Shown: positions 33,364 to 41,584, counted from the stretch's first letter. The stretch is 49,374 nucleotides of DNA from an uncultured bacterium (GCA_937958885.1 CALGMT010000040.1:1-49374); one strand, 5' to 3'. Made by a program: numbers and translations. Notes: generated by a model not told the origin, from the sequence alone.

Positions 33364-34389
33364 TTAGTCCGCCGATTCGCGCGCCGGAGGCGCGTCCGAT
33401 TCCGCTCCCGCCTCTCCTATAAAGGCGGTGCGCACCACATCCGCTTCGCGGCCCAGCTCGCGCAGGTAGCGGGCGAGCGCCTCGCCGTATCCGTGCGTCA
33501 GACCGACCCACTCCGCGCCGCTCTCTTCGATTGTTTGCAACAGCGCGGGCCAGTCGGCGTGATCCGAGATCACGAACCCGCGGTCCGCGCCGCGCCGACG
33601 CCGCGCGCCGCGCACGCGCATCCAGCCCGAGGCGAACCCCACGGAACACGCGCCCCACTTCCGAAGCCACGGCGAATGATGCGCGGACGGCGGCGCAAGC
33701 AGGAGCGCGCGCCCGCGCAACGTCTTCGCGTCGTCCGCCGTTGCCTTGCGCGCGGCGGGCAGCGAAACGTCTGCAGCGCGGTAGAGTTCGACGAAGCGCT
33801 CCATCGCGCCGTGATACAAAATCGGGCCCTGTTCCGGATTCAACAGCGCCAGCAGTCGCTGCGCCTTGCCGACCGCGTAGGCGAGCAGCACAGAGGTTCG
33901 ACCCGCTTCCTGGTTTTCGCGCCACCAGTCGTGGATTTCGCGAACGATCTCGGAAGCGTCCGGCCAGCGATACAACGGCAACGCGAACGTGCTTTCCATG
34001 ATGAGTTCATGACACGGCACCGGCTCGAACGCGTCGGCCGTCGGATCATCGTCGCGCTTGAAATCGCCGGTGACCACCGCAACGCGTCCGCCGACCTCGA
34101 TGCGCGCCTGCGCCGCGCCGCGCATGTGGGCGGCGGGATGAAACGAAACCACAGCCGCGCCAATCCTGCGGCGCTCGCCGTACGGCAGGCCCTCGACCGG
34201 CGCCCCGACGCGCTCGCGCACGAGCGGGAGCCCGGGCTCGGCTGTCAGATAGGCGCCGTGCCCCGGCCGCGCGTGGTCGCTGTGTGCGTGCGTGATCAGC
34301 GCGTGCGCGACCGGTCGCCACGGATCGATATAAAAACCGCCGGCCTCACAGTACAATCCGGCGGACGTTGCCTGGACGATGCGCGACAC
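33364..34389 (-). CDS. Ligase-associated DNA exonuclease (metallo-beta-lactamase/beta-CASP-like)
   Basis: A 341-residue MBL-fold nuclease of the ligase-associated family. It opens ATSAGLYCEAGGFYIDPWRPV, has the metal motif THAHSDHARPGH, then VVTGDFKRD, HELIMESTF, and the late metal ligands in FVISDHADWP and LTHGYGEA. It would trim DNA ends for the co-encoded ligase. The start is GTG at 34389 with no clear Shine-Dalgarno; the family N-terminus begins here, so longer forms are unlikely. It is first of the four repair genes and lies 38 nt behind the RodA/FtsW gene on the same strand. Confidence 0.93.
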   Translation of the reverse strand: MSRIVQATSAGLYCEAGGFYIDPWRPVAHALITHAHSDHARPGHGAYLTAEPGLPLVRERVGAPVEGLPYGERRRIGAAVVSFHPAAHMRGAAQARIEVGGRVAVVTGDFKRDDDPTADAFEPVPCHELIMESTFALPLYRWPDASEIVREIHDWWRENQEAGRTSVLLAYAVGKAQRLLALLNPEQGPILYHGAMERFVELYRAADVSLPAARKATADDAKTLRGRALLLAPPSAHHSPWLRKWGACSVGFASGWMRVRGARRRRGADRGFVISDHADWPALLQTIEESGAEWVGLTHGYGEALARYLRELGREADVVRTAFIGEAGAESDAPPARESAD

Positions 34390-34427
34390 TTTCTATTTTC
34401 GACCCGCTGATGCCGATCCTTACGCAG

Positions 34428-35696
34428 CTACTTTTTTCCCTGATCGGACAGCGCCAGCAGCAACCCCAGCAAAATAAAGCTGGTGACGAGCGAGCTGCCG
34501 CCGTGGCTGATGAACGGAAGCGTCAGTCCGGTCAGCGGCAACGCTTTTGTCACGCCGCCGATGTTGAACAGCGTTTGCAGGGCGAGCATCGTCGTCAACC
34601 CCGTCGCGAGGGCCTGCTGAAATGGATCGCGCAGGCTGTCGGCGATCCGATAGCCGCGGTGGAAGAGCAGCAGATAGGCGAGCAGCACGAGGCCGCATCC
34701 GACATAGCCCAGTTCCTCGCCGAGTGCGGCATAGACAAAATCGGAGGACGCGATCGGCACCGCGGTGGGGTGCCCCGCGCCGAGACCGGCTCCCCATAAT
34801 CCTCCGCTCGCCATGGCGGAAAGCCCTTGCAATACCTGCCAGCCGCGCCCGGTCGGATCCGCGAACGGATCGAGCCACACGCCGATCCGCCCCGCGCCGT
34901 GCGGCACAAATTTCCAGATCGCGAGTCCGGCGACGGCGAGCGCGCCCAGCCCGGCAACCGCATACCCTGCGCGACCGGTCATCAACACGACCATCGCCAG
35001 CAACGTGCCGTTGAGCAGCGCAATCAGTCCAATGTCGCGAATCGCCGCGAGCAGAATCATCGGCAGCGCCCAGAAGACGGCCAACGACAGCACGAGTCCG
35101 CCGGACCACGCGGGCACGCCGGGCAGCGCAGGCTGCTCAAACGCCTTGCGGTACACGTGAAGCAGATTCGCCGCGTAGAGGACGAGCAGCGCCTTCACGA
35201 TCTCCGTCGGATTCACATAGCCGCCGAGATACACCGCGCCGCGAAAGCGCTGACCCAGCGCCAGCATCCCGCCGAGCACCGCCACGGCGAGCAGCGCGGC
35301 GGGGACGGCAAACGATTCGAGCGCGCGCACGCGGGGCCCGCGAAACAGGGCCACGGTCAGCCACAGCGCGCCCGCGCCGATCGGCAGCGCGTAGTTCGAC
35401 CACCGCGCCGGGTTGTCGAGCGCCAGCGTGCCGAGGCGGAACTGAATCGCAAGTCCGAGCCCTGCGAGCAACAGCGCGAGCGCGAGCAGCGCGCCGTCGC
35501 CGCGGAATCCGACGAGCGCGAGCCCCACCCGCAACGCCAGTACTGTGGCCGCGTATCCGACGGCGGGCCAGGCCCAGCGCGACTGCCACTCGCCGGCGAG
35601 CTCGAACTTCACCGCCCACACCATCGCGAAGGCGAGCACGACCGTGAACAGCACGGGCCACCAGATCGCGCGTTGTGGTGTTCGAACGGGAGGCAT
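34428..35696 (-). CDS. RodA/FtsW/SpoVE family peptidoglycan glycosyltransferase
   Basis: A 422-residue SEDS membrane protein with 10-11 predicted membrane segments. Diagnostic parts are GYVNPTEIVKALLVLY, RDIGLIALLNGTLLAMVVLM, the extracellular GVWLDPFADPTGRGWQVLQGLSAMASGGLWGAGLG loop, and the conserved PLTGLTLPFISHGGSS. SEDS proteins polymerise lipid II with a partner class B PBP, which is encoded directly upstream (6-nt gap). Whether it serves elongation (RodA) or division (FtsW) cannot be told from this window. GGAG sits 8 nt before the ATG at 35696. Confidence 0.93.
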   Translation of the reverse strand: MPPVRTPQRAIWWPVLFTVVLAFAMVWAVKFELAGEWQSRWAWPAVGYAATVLALRVGLALVGFRGDGALLALALLLAGLGLAIQFRLGTLALDNPARWSNYALPIGAGALWLTVALFRGPRVRALESFAVPAALLAVAVLGGMLALGQRFRGAVYLGGYVNPTEIVKALLVLYAANLLHVYRKAFEQPALPGVPAWSGGLVLSLAVFWALPMILLAAIRDIGLIALLNGTLLAMVVLMTGRAGYAVAGLGALAVAGLAIWKFVPHGAGRIGVWLDPFADPTGRGWQVLQGLSAMASGGLWGAGLGAGHPTAVPIASSDFVYAALGEELGYVGCGLVLLAYLLLFHRGYRIADSLRDPFQQALATGLTTMLALQTLFNIGGVTKALPLTGLTLPFISHGGSSLVTSFILLGLLLALSDQGKK

Positions 35697-35701
35697 GGGA
35701 A

Positions 35702-37303
35702 TCACTCCGTACCGACGGACCCGGGCGCTACGGACGGCGTCGAGTGGAAGTAGCCCAGCGAATCGGCCCGTTTCAACAATCCGACCGCGACCGGCAGCGC
35801 GGCGGTTGAGCCGAATCCGCCGTGTTCGACCAGTACGCCGATCACGATCGCAGGTTTTGTGGCAGGGGCCATGCAGATAAACCACGAATGATCCTCGCCC
35901 CGCGGCGTCTGCGCGGTGCCGGTCTTGCCCGCCACATCGAGACCCGGCAGATTCGCCGCGCGCGCGGTGCCGTCCGCAACCACCTCGCGCATCAATGCGC
36001 GCAACCTCCGCATCGCCTTGGGCGTGCCGCACCCGGCGAGCCATTCCGGGGCCGCGCGCGCGGCGAGGCGCGGCTTCATCATCCGCCCGTCATTCGCAAT
36101 CGCCGCCGCGACCAGTGTCATCCCGAGCGGCGTGGCGAGCGCCTCGCCCTGCCCGATCGCGAGTTGCGCAGCCGCCGCGCGCTGATGGTCCTTCAAATCG
36201 GGGAATCGCCCGACTTCCGCCCGAATCGCGCGCGCGGACCCGTCATACACGGTCACGCGTTCGTTGAACTGGAAGCGGCGCGCGTGCTCGCTCAGCGCGG
36301 ACGGTCCAAGCCGAACCGCGAGTTGCGCGAAATATACATTCGACGATTTCGCAAGAGCACGGCCGAGTCCGATCCGTCCGTGTCCGCCCCAGGCACCCCC
36401 GCGACGCAACGCGGCGTAATACTCGTGGTCGCGGATCGGCGGCGTGTTCGGCGCCGCAACGTATCCGCTCGCGGGACACTCCAGCAGCGGCTCCTCGCCG
36501 CGCTCCAGCGCGAGCGCGGCGGGGAGCACCTTGAGGGTCGAGCCGGGCGGATACAGCCCGCGCAGCGCGCGATTCATCAGCGCGGCGCGCTCTCGGTCGC
36601 CGGCAAACAGGTCCGGTGTGAGCCGGTGCGGATCAAATGCCGGCGCGCTCGCCATGGCGAGGATGTCGCCCGTCCGCGGGTCCATGACCACCGCGGCGCC
36701 GCGCCGGCCCTCCAACAGACGCGCCGCCTCGCGCTGGAGCTGCGCATCGAGCGTCAGCTCGATGTCGTTTCCTCGCGGCGCGCGCGATTGCAGCAGATTG
36801 AGTCCGAAGCGCGCCTGCTCGTCTCGCGTCGCGGTCGTCGTGCCCTCCAAAAACGGATGATCCGCCGCCTCAATGCCGTCCATTCCGTAGGTCGCGTCCA
36901 CATACCCGACGATGTGGCAGGCGGCCGCGCTGAGCGGATAGACGCGGCGTCCCGGAAAATCGGCATCGTCATAGGCAAGCCGCTCGCCGCGTCGGTCGCG
37001 GATTTCACCGCGCACCATCCGTTTCGCCGGATTGTCGGGGCGGCGGTTGTATTTCTTCATGAAATCGACAAACGCCGGGCGCGCAAAACCGCCGAGTTGC
37101 CACGTCGCCTGATAGGCGTACACCGCGAGAAACGCCAGCGCGAGGACGGCAAAGCATGCGCGGTGAACGCGACGTTTCGGCGTCAGCGCCTCGCGCCCGC
37201 GGCGAACCCACAGCAGGAGAAGCAGCCACGCGAGGGAAACAAAGAACGCGCCTTTGAGCCAGGCAGCCCACGCGACAGGATCATGGGGGAGCGCCGCGTC
37301 CAT
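35702..37303 (-). CDS. Class B penicillin-binding protein (transpeptidase, PbpA/FtsI-like)
   Basis: A 533-residue peptidoglycan transpeptidase. The catalytic motifs are STLK (nucleophile S255), SSN in LAKSSNVYFAQL and KTGT in VAGKTGTAQTP. The pedestal domain starts with RMVRGEIRDRRGERLAYD. The N-terminus appears to have two hydrophobic helices (about 13-33 and 49-66) joined by a basic loop, whereas class B PBPs usually have one. It cross-links glycan made by the SEDS protein encoded next. The ATG at 37303 is chosen over the adjacent GTG at 37306; GGAG lies upstream. Confidence 0.93.
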   Translation of the reverse strand: MDAALPHDPVAWAAWLKGAFFVSLAWLLLLLWVRRGREALTPKRRVHRACFAVLALAFLAVYAYQATWQLGGFARPAFVDFMKKYNRRPDNPAKRMVRGEIRDRRGERLAYDDADFPGRRVYPLSAAACHIVGYVDATYGMDGIEAADHPFLEGTTTATRDEQARFGLNLLQSRAPRGNDIELTLDAQLQREAARLLEGRRGAAVVMDPRTGDILAMASAPAFDPHRLTPDLFAGDRERAALMNRALRGLYPPGSTLKVLPAALALERGEEPLLECPASGYVAAPNTPPIRDHEYYAALRRGGAWGGHGRIGLGRALAKSSNVYFAQLAVRLGPSALSEHARRFQFNERVTVYDGSARAIRAEVGRFPDLKDHQRAAAAQLAIGQGEALATPLGMTLVAAAIANDGRMMKPRLAARAAPEWLAGCGTPKAMRRLRALMREVVADGTARAANLPGLDVAGKTGTAQTPRGEDHSWFICMAPATKPAIVIGVLVEHGGFGSTAALPVAVGLLKRADSLGYFHSTPSVAPGSVGTE

Positions 37304-37332
37304 CACCTACTCCGCGGGGCGCACGGCACGGA

Positions 37333-38001
37333 TCAGCGGGGCGGTGCGGCGGACTGCAATCGTTGAAGGGCCGCCGCGCGGGCGGCATCCAACTCGCGGG
37401 CGGCGGCGTCGAGCGCCTCGCGCAATGGGGCGAGTTCCGCGCGCGGGTCTCCGGCATCCGCCGCATTCAGCAGGGCAATGGCGTCGTCGAGCTTCACGGT
37501 CAACTCCGCCTTTTCCGATTCCAGCGCGGAACGCGCCTCCTGGCACGCATCGCGTTCGGCAACGAGCGCATCGCGCTCCTTCAGAGCCGCATCGAGCTGG
37601 GCGCGCAAGTCTGCCATCTCGGCATCGAGCAGGCTCAACCGCTCCAGCGCCTCCGCTGTCGCCGTATCCGGCGCGCCTTGAGGCCCGGATGCCCCCTCGG
37701 GGGGACGCTCCCCCTCCGCGCGCCCGCGGAGCGCTTCGAGTTGAGAGCGGCAATAAGCGATTCGGAACTGGACAATATCGGGATGCCAGTTCGGATCGTT
37801 TTTGGCGATCGCGACATAAAGATCGAGCGCCTCCTGATAACGCTTGCGCGCCTCTGCGATCGCGCCGCCATCGCGCGCAAGATCGGCTTTGACTACCGCG
37901 ACATACGCGGCGATCTGATCCTGGGAAAGGTCTTTCTCCGCGCGAACCGCGCCCGCGAACGGGGCGATCAACAGCGCGGCTATGAGGGGGATGTGTTTCA
38001 T
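37333..38001 (-). CDS. Periplasmic coiled-coil protein of unknown function
   Basis: A 222-residue protein with a signal peptide (HIPLIAALLIAPFAGAVRA). Residues about 28-85 form TPR-like helices (ARKRYQEALDLYVAIAKNDPNWHPDIVQFRIAYC), a Pro/Gly linker follows, and residues about 115-215 are a continuous Ala/Glu/Leu coiled coil. No enzyme motif is seen. It lies 29 nt upstream of the PBP gene on the same strand, so it may help organise the cell-wall machinery. That role is inference from position. Confidence 0.72.
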   Translation of the reverse strand: MKHIPLIAALLIAPFAGAVRAEKDLSQDQIAAYVAVVKADLARDGGAIAEARKRYQEALDLYVAIAKNDPNWHPDIVQFRIAYCRSQLEALRGRAEGERPPEGASGPQGAPDTATAEALERLSLLDAEMADLRAQLDAALKERDALVAERDACQEARSALESEKAELTVKLDDAIALLNAADAGDPRAELAPLREALDAAARELDAARAAALQRLQSAAPPR

Positions 38002-38023
38002 CGGGCGCTCCGCGCGGCGGGGC

Positions 38024-38098
38024 TGGAGCGGGAGATGGGATTTGAACCCACGACATTCACGTTGGCAACGTGACGCTCTACCACTGAGCTACTCCCGC
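38024..38098 (-). tRNA. tRNA-Gly (GCC)
   Basis: On the minus strand the acceptor GCGGGAG pairs with CTCCCGC, the D arm reads TAGCTCAGTGGTAGAGC, the anticodon GCC lies at plus 38064-38066, and the T arm is GTGGGTTCAAATCCCAT. CCA is encoded (38024-38026). Confidence 0.95.
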
Positions 38099-38194
38099 GA
38101 GGAGAGAATGACGCTAGCAATATCCCCACACATAGTTCAAGATAATTCATAGACCGAGAGACCTATCTGACCATAAATCCCATGGGTACTTCTG

Positions 38195-38223
38195 TTGTCG
38201 TAGATATCCGCCTTTGATAGAAA
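38195..38223 (+). promoter_or_regulatory. Promoter candidate for tRNA-Arg
   Basis: TTGTCG (38195-38200), a 17-nt spacer and TAGAAA (38218-38223), 31 nt before the tRNA-Arg 5' end. The spacing is ideal; each hexamer matches the consensus at four positions. Confidence 0.4.
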
Positions 38224-38254
38224 GACGCGCCTACGGCGCTTGCGCATGCACTTC

Positions 38255-38328
38255 GCCCCGGTAGCTCAGCTGGACAGAGCAGCGGTTTCCTAAACCGCAG
38301 GTCGCGCGTTCGAACCGCGCCCGGGGCA
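38255..38328 (+). tRNA. tRNA-Arg (CCT)
   Basis: The acceptor GCCCCGG pairs with CCGGGGC, the D arm reads TAGCTCAGCTGGACAGAGC, the anticodon loop TTCCTAA gives CCT, and the T arm is GCGCGTTCGAACCGCGC. The discriminator is A at 38328, and CCA is not encoded. Confidence 0.95.
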
Positions 38329-38358
38329 CGCCGCGCCTGCTGCTCGTCGGGCCCGCGC

Positions 38359-38388
38359 TTGATTTCGCAGGCATACGCGGCGTATGTT
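38359..38388 (+). promoter_or_regulatory. Promoter candidate for SGNH lipoprotein gene
   Basis: TTGATT (38359-38364), an 18-nt spacer and TATGTT (38383-38388). Transcription would start about 25 nt before the ATG at 38420, leaving room for the AAGGGG Shine-Dalgarno. Confidence 0.45.
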
Positions 38389-38419
38389 CACACGAGCTTT
38401 TTCCAAGGGGTTTCGGATT

Positions 38420-39070
38420 ATGCGATTGAAAAACAGCTTTGCGTTGTTCGCGATTTGCGCATCAACAGCGCTGTTCACCGCCTGCTTCGACAGCGGCGGG
38501 GGCGGAAAATACGACGGTTTCGACTTCGGCGACAACGATCGCAACAAAGTCGTCGCGCTGGGCGATTCGATCACGGAAGGGTTCACCTGCGATGACGAAA
38601 CGAAATCCTATCCCACCCGCATCGCGGAAATGACGAAACTCACCGTCATCAACGCCGGCAAGAGCGGCGAGCGCACCACCGAAGCCGCGGCGCGCGCCGG
38701 ACGCGTGCTCGACTCGAACAAGCCCGGCTTCCTCCTCATTCTCACCGGGCACAATGACGCCATCTTCGACCGCGACGCGAACGCGGTCATCAACAATATC
38801 CGTTCGATCGTCAACTCGGCGCGCAATCGAAAGACCGTTCCGATTCTTTCCACCCTCGTCCCGATCGGCGCGCCGCGCCGCTTCGCGACCGGACCGGCCC
38901 GCGAGTACAGCGAACGCATCCGACAACTGGCCGCGGAACTGGACGTGGAATTGGTGGATATGGAGAAAGAATTCGGCGACGACCCCGCCTCGCTCCAGTG
39001 CGACGGGTTGCACCCGAACGACGCGGGTTCCGCCGTCATCGCGGCGGCCTTCGCCGACAAGCTCCCATAA
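38420..39070 (+). CDS. SGNH/GDSL hydrolase lipoprotein
   Basis: A 216-residue lipoprotein esterase. The lipobox is LFTAC with Cys22. The SGNH blocks are VALGDSITEG (Ser50 nucleophile), NAGKSGERT (Gly), LTGHND (Asn) and CDGLHPNDAGS (Asp and His). A Gly-rich linker separates the lipid anchor from the domain. Such enzymes deacylate lipids or acetylated sugars at the membrane; the substrate is not known. AAGGGG precedes the ATG at 38420 by 9 nt. The next gene begins 42 nt downstream on the same strand but seems to have its own promoter. Confidence 0.9.
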   Translation: MRLKNSFALFAICASTALFTACFDSGGGGKYDGFDFGDNDRNKVVALGDSITEGFTCDDETKSYPTRIAEMTKLTVINAGKSGERTTEAAARAGRVLDSNKPGFLLILTGHNDAIFDRDANAVINNIRSIVNSARNRKTVPILSTLVPIGAPRRFATGPAREYSERIRQLAAELDVELVDMEKEFGDDPASLQCDGLHPNDAGSAVIAAAFADKLP

Positions 39071-39073
39071 ACC

Positions 39074-39103
39074 TTGCCTTTTCGCGCCGCGCCGTCCTAC
39101 ATT
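39074..39103 (+). promoter_or_regulatory. Promoter candidate for the TPR membrane protein gene
   Basis: TTGCCT (39074-39079), an 18-nt spacer and TACATT (39098-39103). The ATG at 39113 is 9 nt further, and no Shine-Dalgarno is present, so the mRNA would have at most 2-3 leader bases. Confidence 0.4.
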
Positions 39104-39112
39104 CCGCCCCTT

Positions 39113-39883
39113 ATGCAACCGGAATCCAGACCCGACCCGGCGCCCTCTGCGGCGCCGACCAACCCGCTAAAAGACAAGGCGCTCGAAATCAAGGAAGTCC
39201 CGGAGGTCCTCGACTTTCTTCGCGAGAACGGCACAGCGATCCTGCTGGGCGCGGGCGTGGCCGCCGCGATCTTCCTCGGCTGGTCGCTGTACCGGAACCA
39301 CCAAACCCAGCAGCGCGCGTCGGCGGCCGCTCTGCTGTTCAGCGCGCAGGGGCCGGAACAGATTCAGCAAGTCCTCACCCAGTATCCCCGCACGCCCGCT
39401 GCGCCGCTCGCGCAACTCATCCTGGCCGGCGAGGCCTTCGACCAAGGTCAATACGACTACGCGCAAAGCCTCTTTGCGCGCTTCCTGGAACAGCACCCCG
39501 CGCACGAGCTGCGCGACCAAGCGTCCTTTGCCGTAATCCAGTGCATGGAAGCGGCAGGCCGCGTGCAAGAGGCTTTTGCCGCCTACACAGCCTTCGCCGC
39601 CGAGCGGTCCGGCCACTACCTCGAACCCGCCGCGCGCTTCGGCGCCGCGCGTTGCCTCGAAATCATGGGCCGCCTCGAAGAGGCCCGCGCAGCGTATGAG
39701 GCCTTGCGCGATGCCCTCACCGATGATCGGTGGCGCGGCCGCGCGGAAACGGCCATCGCATTTGTGGATAAAGAGCTGCGCGCCCGCGCGCGCGGCGACG
39801 CACCAACCGCGCCCGTCGCGCCGGCGCCCGCGCTCAACTTCCCGGGCTTGTCGCCGGGGGCTCCGTTCCTTCCCGCTCCTTGA
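39113..39883 (+). CDS. Single-pass membrane TPR protein (YfgM-like)
   Basis: A 256-residue protein. A Pro-rich cytoplasmic N-terminus (about 40 residues) precedes one membrane helix (GTAILLGAGVAAAIFLGWSLY), and the extracytoplasmic part consists of TPR-like helices (PLAQLILAGEAFDQGQYDYAQSLFARFLEQ and PAARFGAARCLEIMGRLEEARAAYEALRD). YfgM-type proteins assist protein folding at the translocon, but similarity is only architectural. The C-terminal tail is Pro/Ala-rich, and its last 50 nt overlap the tail of the convergent CpXC gene. ATG 39113 is used because an upstream TTG-type start has no support. Confidence 0.8.
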   Translation: MQPESRPDPAPSAAPTNPLKDKALEIKEVPEVLDFLRENGTAILLGAGVAAAIFLGWSLYRNHQTQQRASAAALLFSAQGPEQIQQVLTQYPRTPAAPLAQLILAGEAFDQGQYDYAQSLFARFLEQHPAHELRDQASFAVIQCMEAAGRVQEAFAAYTAFAAERSGHYLEPAARFGAARCLEIMGRLEEARAAYEALRDALTDDRWRGRAETAIAFVDKELRARARGDAPTAPVAPAPALNFPGLSPGAPFLPAP

Positions 39884-40550
39884 GCAATGCCGCGCGCGCG
39901 CTGATGTGCGGGCCCGGAAACAGCTCCAATAAATCCGCGGCTTTCGATTCGCCGCTGAATGTCGCCTCAAGCGCCGCATAGGCATCCCGACCGTATTGCA
40001 GCATCGCCTCGAATTTCCGTGTCTCAGCATCTTGTACGACGAAACAGAGGTGCTCCGGCGTTGAGTCCGTCGCGTTGAACAACAGAATCTTTCGCGCCGG
40101 ATCGAGGCGATCCAGATTGCGTGTATAGAGCGTGTACTTGATGTACTCGATCAACCGCTCGTCGAGCCCCGCCTCGATCAGAAAAATGCGCTCAATCAGT
40201 TCGATGCGGCTGAACACCAAATGCACCGCAGGGGCATGAACGTCGTCCGGCAACAGGCCCGACAGCTCGCGCAATAGGCCGACAAACTGCTCCTCCCCGC
40301 GCGCATAGTCGGATTCCGCCACCGGCACCCAGAAAATCAACAGCTTGCGCGACGGATCGCTGTACACGAGATTCTTGTCGATCCGAAACCCAAACCCGCA
40401 GGCGGCGCACGTCACCGCGTTAAGCTTGTTCTCCATCAACTGCGCGCGCAGCTCCGGCGACTCTTTCACGTTGATCGCATCGTAAAGCAAGACCGTCTGC
40501 TCATGCCCGCACTTGGGACATCGAATCGGATAAGCATGTTGCTGCGACAT
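39834..40550 (-). CDS. CpXC domain zinc-ribbon protein of unknown function
   Basis: A 238-residue protein. Two CxxC knuckles, IRCPKCGHEQ near the start and VTCAACGFGF about 40 residues later, match the CpXC domain, followed by DKNLVYSDPSRKLLIFWVP. The rest is a helical domain with no named family. The function of CpXC proteins is not established. ATG 40550 gives a start directly in front of the zinc ribbon; no Shine-Dalgarno is seen. The 3' end overlaps the convergent TPR gene by 50 nt, so the transcripts would be antisense there. Confidence 0.82.
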   Translation of the reverse strand: MSQQHAYPIRCPKCGHEQTVLLYDAINVKESPELRAQLMENKLNAVTCAACGFGFRIDKNLVYSDPSRKLLIFWVPVAESDYARGEEQFVGLLRELSGLLPDDVHAPAVHLVFSRIELIERIFLIEAGLDERLIEYIKYTLYTRNLDRLDPARKILLFNATDSTPEHLCFVVQDAETRKFEAMLQYGRDAYAALEATFSGESKAADLLELFPGPHISARAALLKEREGTEPPATSPGS

Positions 40551-40675
40551 AAAATAACGACGGTATCGGAGCGCGAAACCCGCGTCAATCGCGCCCGTCA
40601 ATCCGCTTGCCAGCGGGCCGCGCACTCGGCTACGTTCGTCGCTCTTTGCCCCGGTCGGGGCTTGACAGGAGCAGT

Positions 40676-41311
40676 ATGGGACTCTTCGACAGCATCAAAT
40701 CCGTATTCGGCGGATCGGGCGGCAGCGGCGGACGCGACGCCGACCGCGTTTTTATCGTGGACGCCGAGAAACTCGCCGATACGCGCGAAGGCCGCGTCGG
40801 TCCGGTTGAGCGCTTTCGCGCAATCCAGCAATTAAGCCGCTTCGCCGAACGCGAAAAACTCGACATCATCGCCGTCGTCGGCGGCCGCCCGCTGCGCGAA
40901 GTGGCCCACGGCGAGGCCTTTAACGGCGTGCGCGTGTTTTACGTCGAGGAAAACAGCACACTGGCCGACCAAATCGAGAAAACCCTCGGCCAAACCCGCG
41001 GACGCAAGCCGGTTGTGATTACCAACGACAAGCAACTCGAAACCCGTCTTCAGCAACGCGGCATCACCACCATGCGCGTCTCCACGCTCCGCAAAGCGTT
41101 CGAGGGTGAGGGCGGCGGCGGCGGTGAAAACGGACGCGGACGCGGAGAGCGCCGCAACCGGCGCGGGGGACGTTCGGATCGGCAACGTCCCCAAGGCGAA
41201 GCGGAATCCGAAGCCGGCGACAGCGATACAGGCAGCGTGAACGCCGAAGCCGAATCCGGCGAAAAAGCCCCGCGCGACACCGTGGATGGGTTCATCGACC
41301 GCGTCAATTGA
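40676..41311 (+). CDS. NYN/PIN-like (YacP-type) putative ribonuclease with basic Gly/Arg tail
   Basis: A 211-residue protein. Residues about 24-140 alternate beta/alpha with acidic residues at PIN/NYN positions: VFIVDAEKL (D29), STLADQIEKTL (D98) and PVVITNDKQL (D118). YacP-type NYN proteins are RNases. Residues about 144-172 are a disordered GGGGGENGRGRGERRNRRGG-type tail suited to RNA binding, followed by an acidic stretch and a short conserved-looking end (TVDGFIDRV). AGGAG is 4 nt before ATG 40676. The nuclease assignment is inference from motif placement. Confidence 0.6.
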   Translation: MGLFDSIKSVFGGSGGSGGRDADRVFIVDAEKLADTREGRVGPVERFRAIQQLSRFAEREKLDIIAVVGGRPLREVAHGEAFNGVRVFYVEENSTLADQIEKTLGQTRGRKPVVITNDKQLETRLQQRGITTMRVSTLRKAFEGEGGGGGENGRGRGERRNRRGGRSDRQRPQGEAESEAGDSDTGSVNAEAESGEKAPRDTVDGFIDRVN

Positions 41312-41312
41312 C

Positions 41313-41380
41313 GCCCCTCGCGTGTATATTTACACGCTCTGTAAATTGCAGAGGGGCTGTTGATAGAAGTTCTTTTTTTT
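41313..41380 (+). terminator. Terminator-like structure after the NYN-like gene
   Basis: GCCCCTC (41313-41319) pairs with GAGGGGC (41351-41357), enclosing a second inverted repeat TTTACA-N5-TGTAAA (41329-41345). A run of eight T follows at 41373-41380. The 15-nt gap between stem and T-run is longer than usual, so termination is likely but not certain. Confidence 0.45.
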
Positions 41381-41396
41381 CGTTCAGCGTCTGTCA

Positions 41397-41557
41397 GTTT
41401 GGGTCCAGACACCCCCCGCTGCGCGGACCCCTCCCAGGAGGGGACCTTAATACGAGTCCCCTCCTCCGGAGGGGTGCCCGAAGAGCGGGGTGGGTCATCC
41501 GCAAAAAATGTGTCCGATGGGCGAGGAGTTTTTTGGCCCATGATTTGGACAACAGCC
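41397..41557 (+). repeat. Dispersed intergenic repeat, copy B
   Basis: About 160 bp, matching the reverse complement of 23262-23428 over nearly its full length: TTTGGGTCC, CCTCCCAGGAGGGGAC, CCCTCCTCCGGAGGGG, GCCCGAAGAGCGGGGTGGGT, ATCCGCAAAA, GAGGAG/GAGGTG, CATGATTTGG and CAACA. It fills most of the 304-nt gap between the NYN-like gene and the cyclo-ligase gene. No gene is supported inside. Confidence 0.75.
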
Positions 41558-41584
41558 CCCAGAACATGGACGCGCGAAAAAAAG

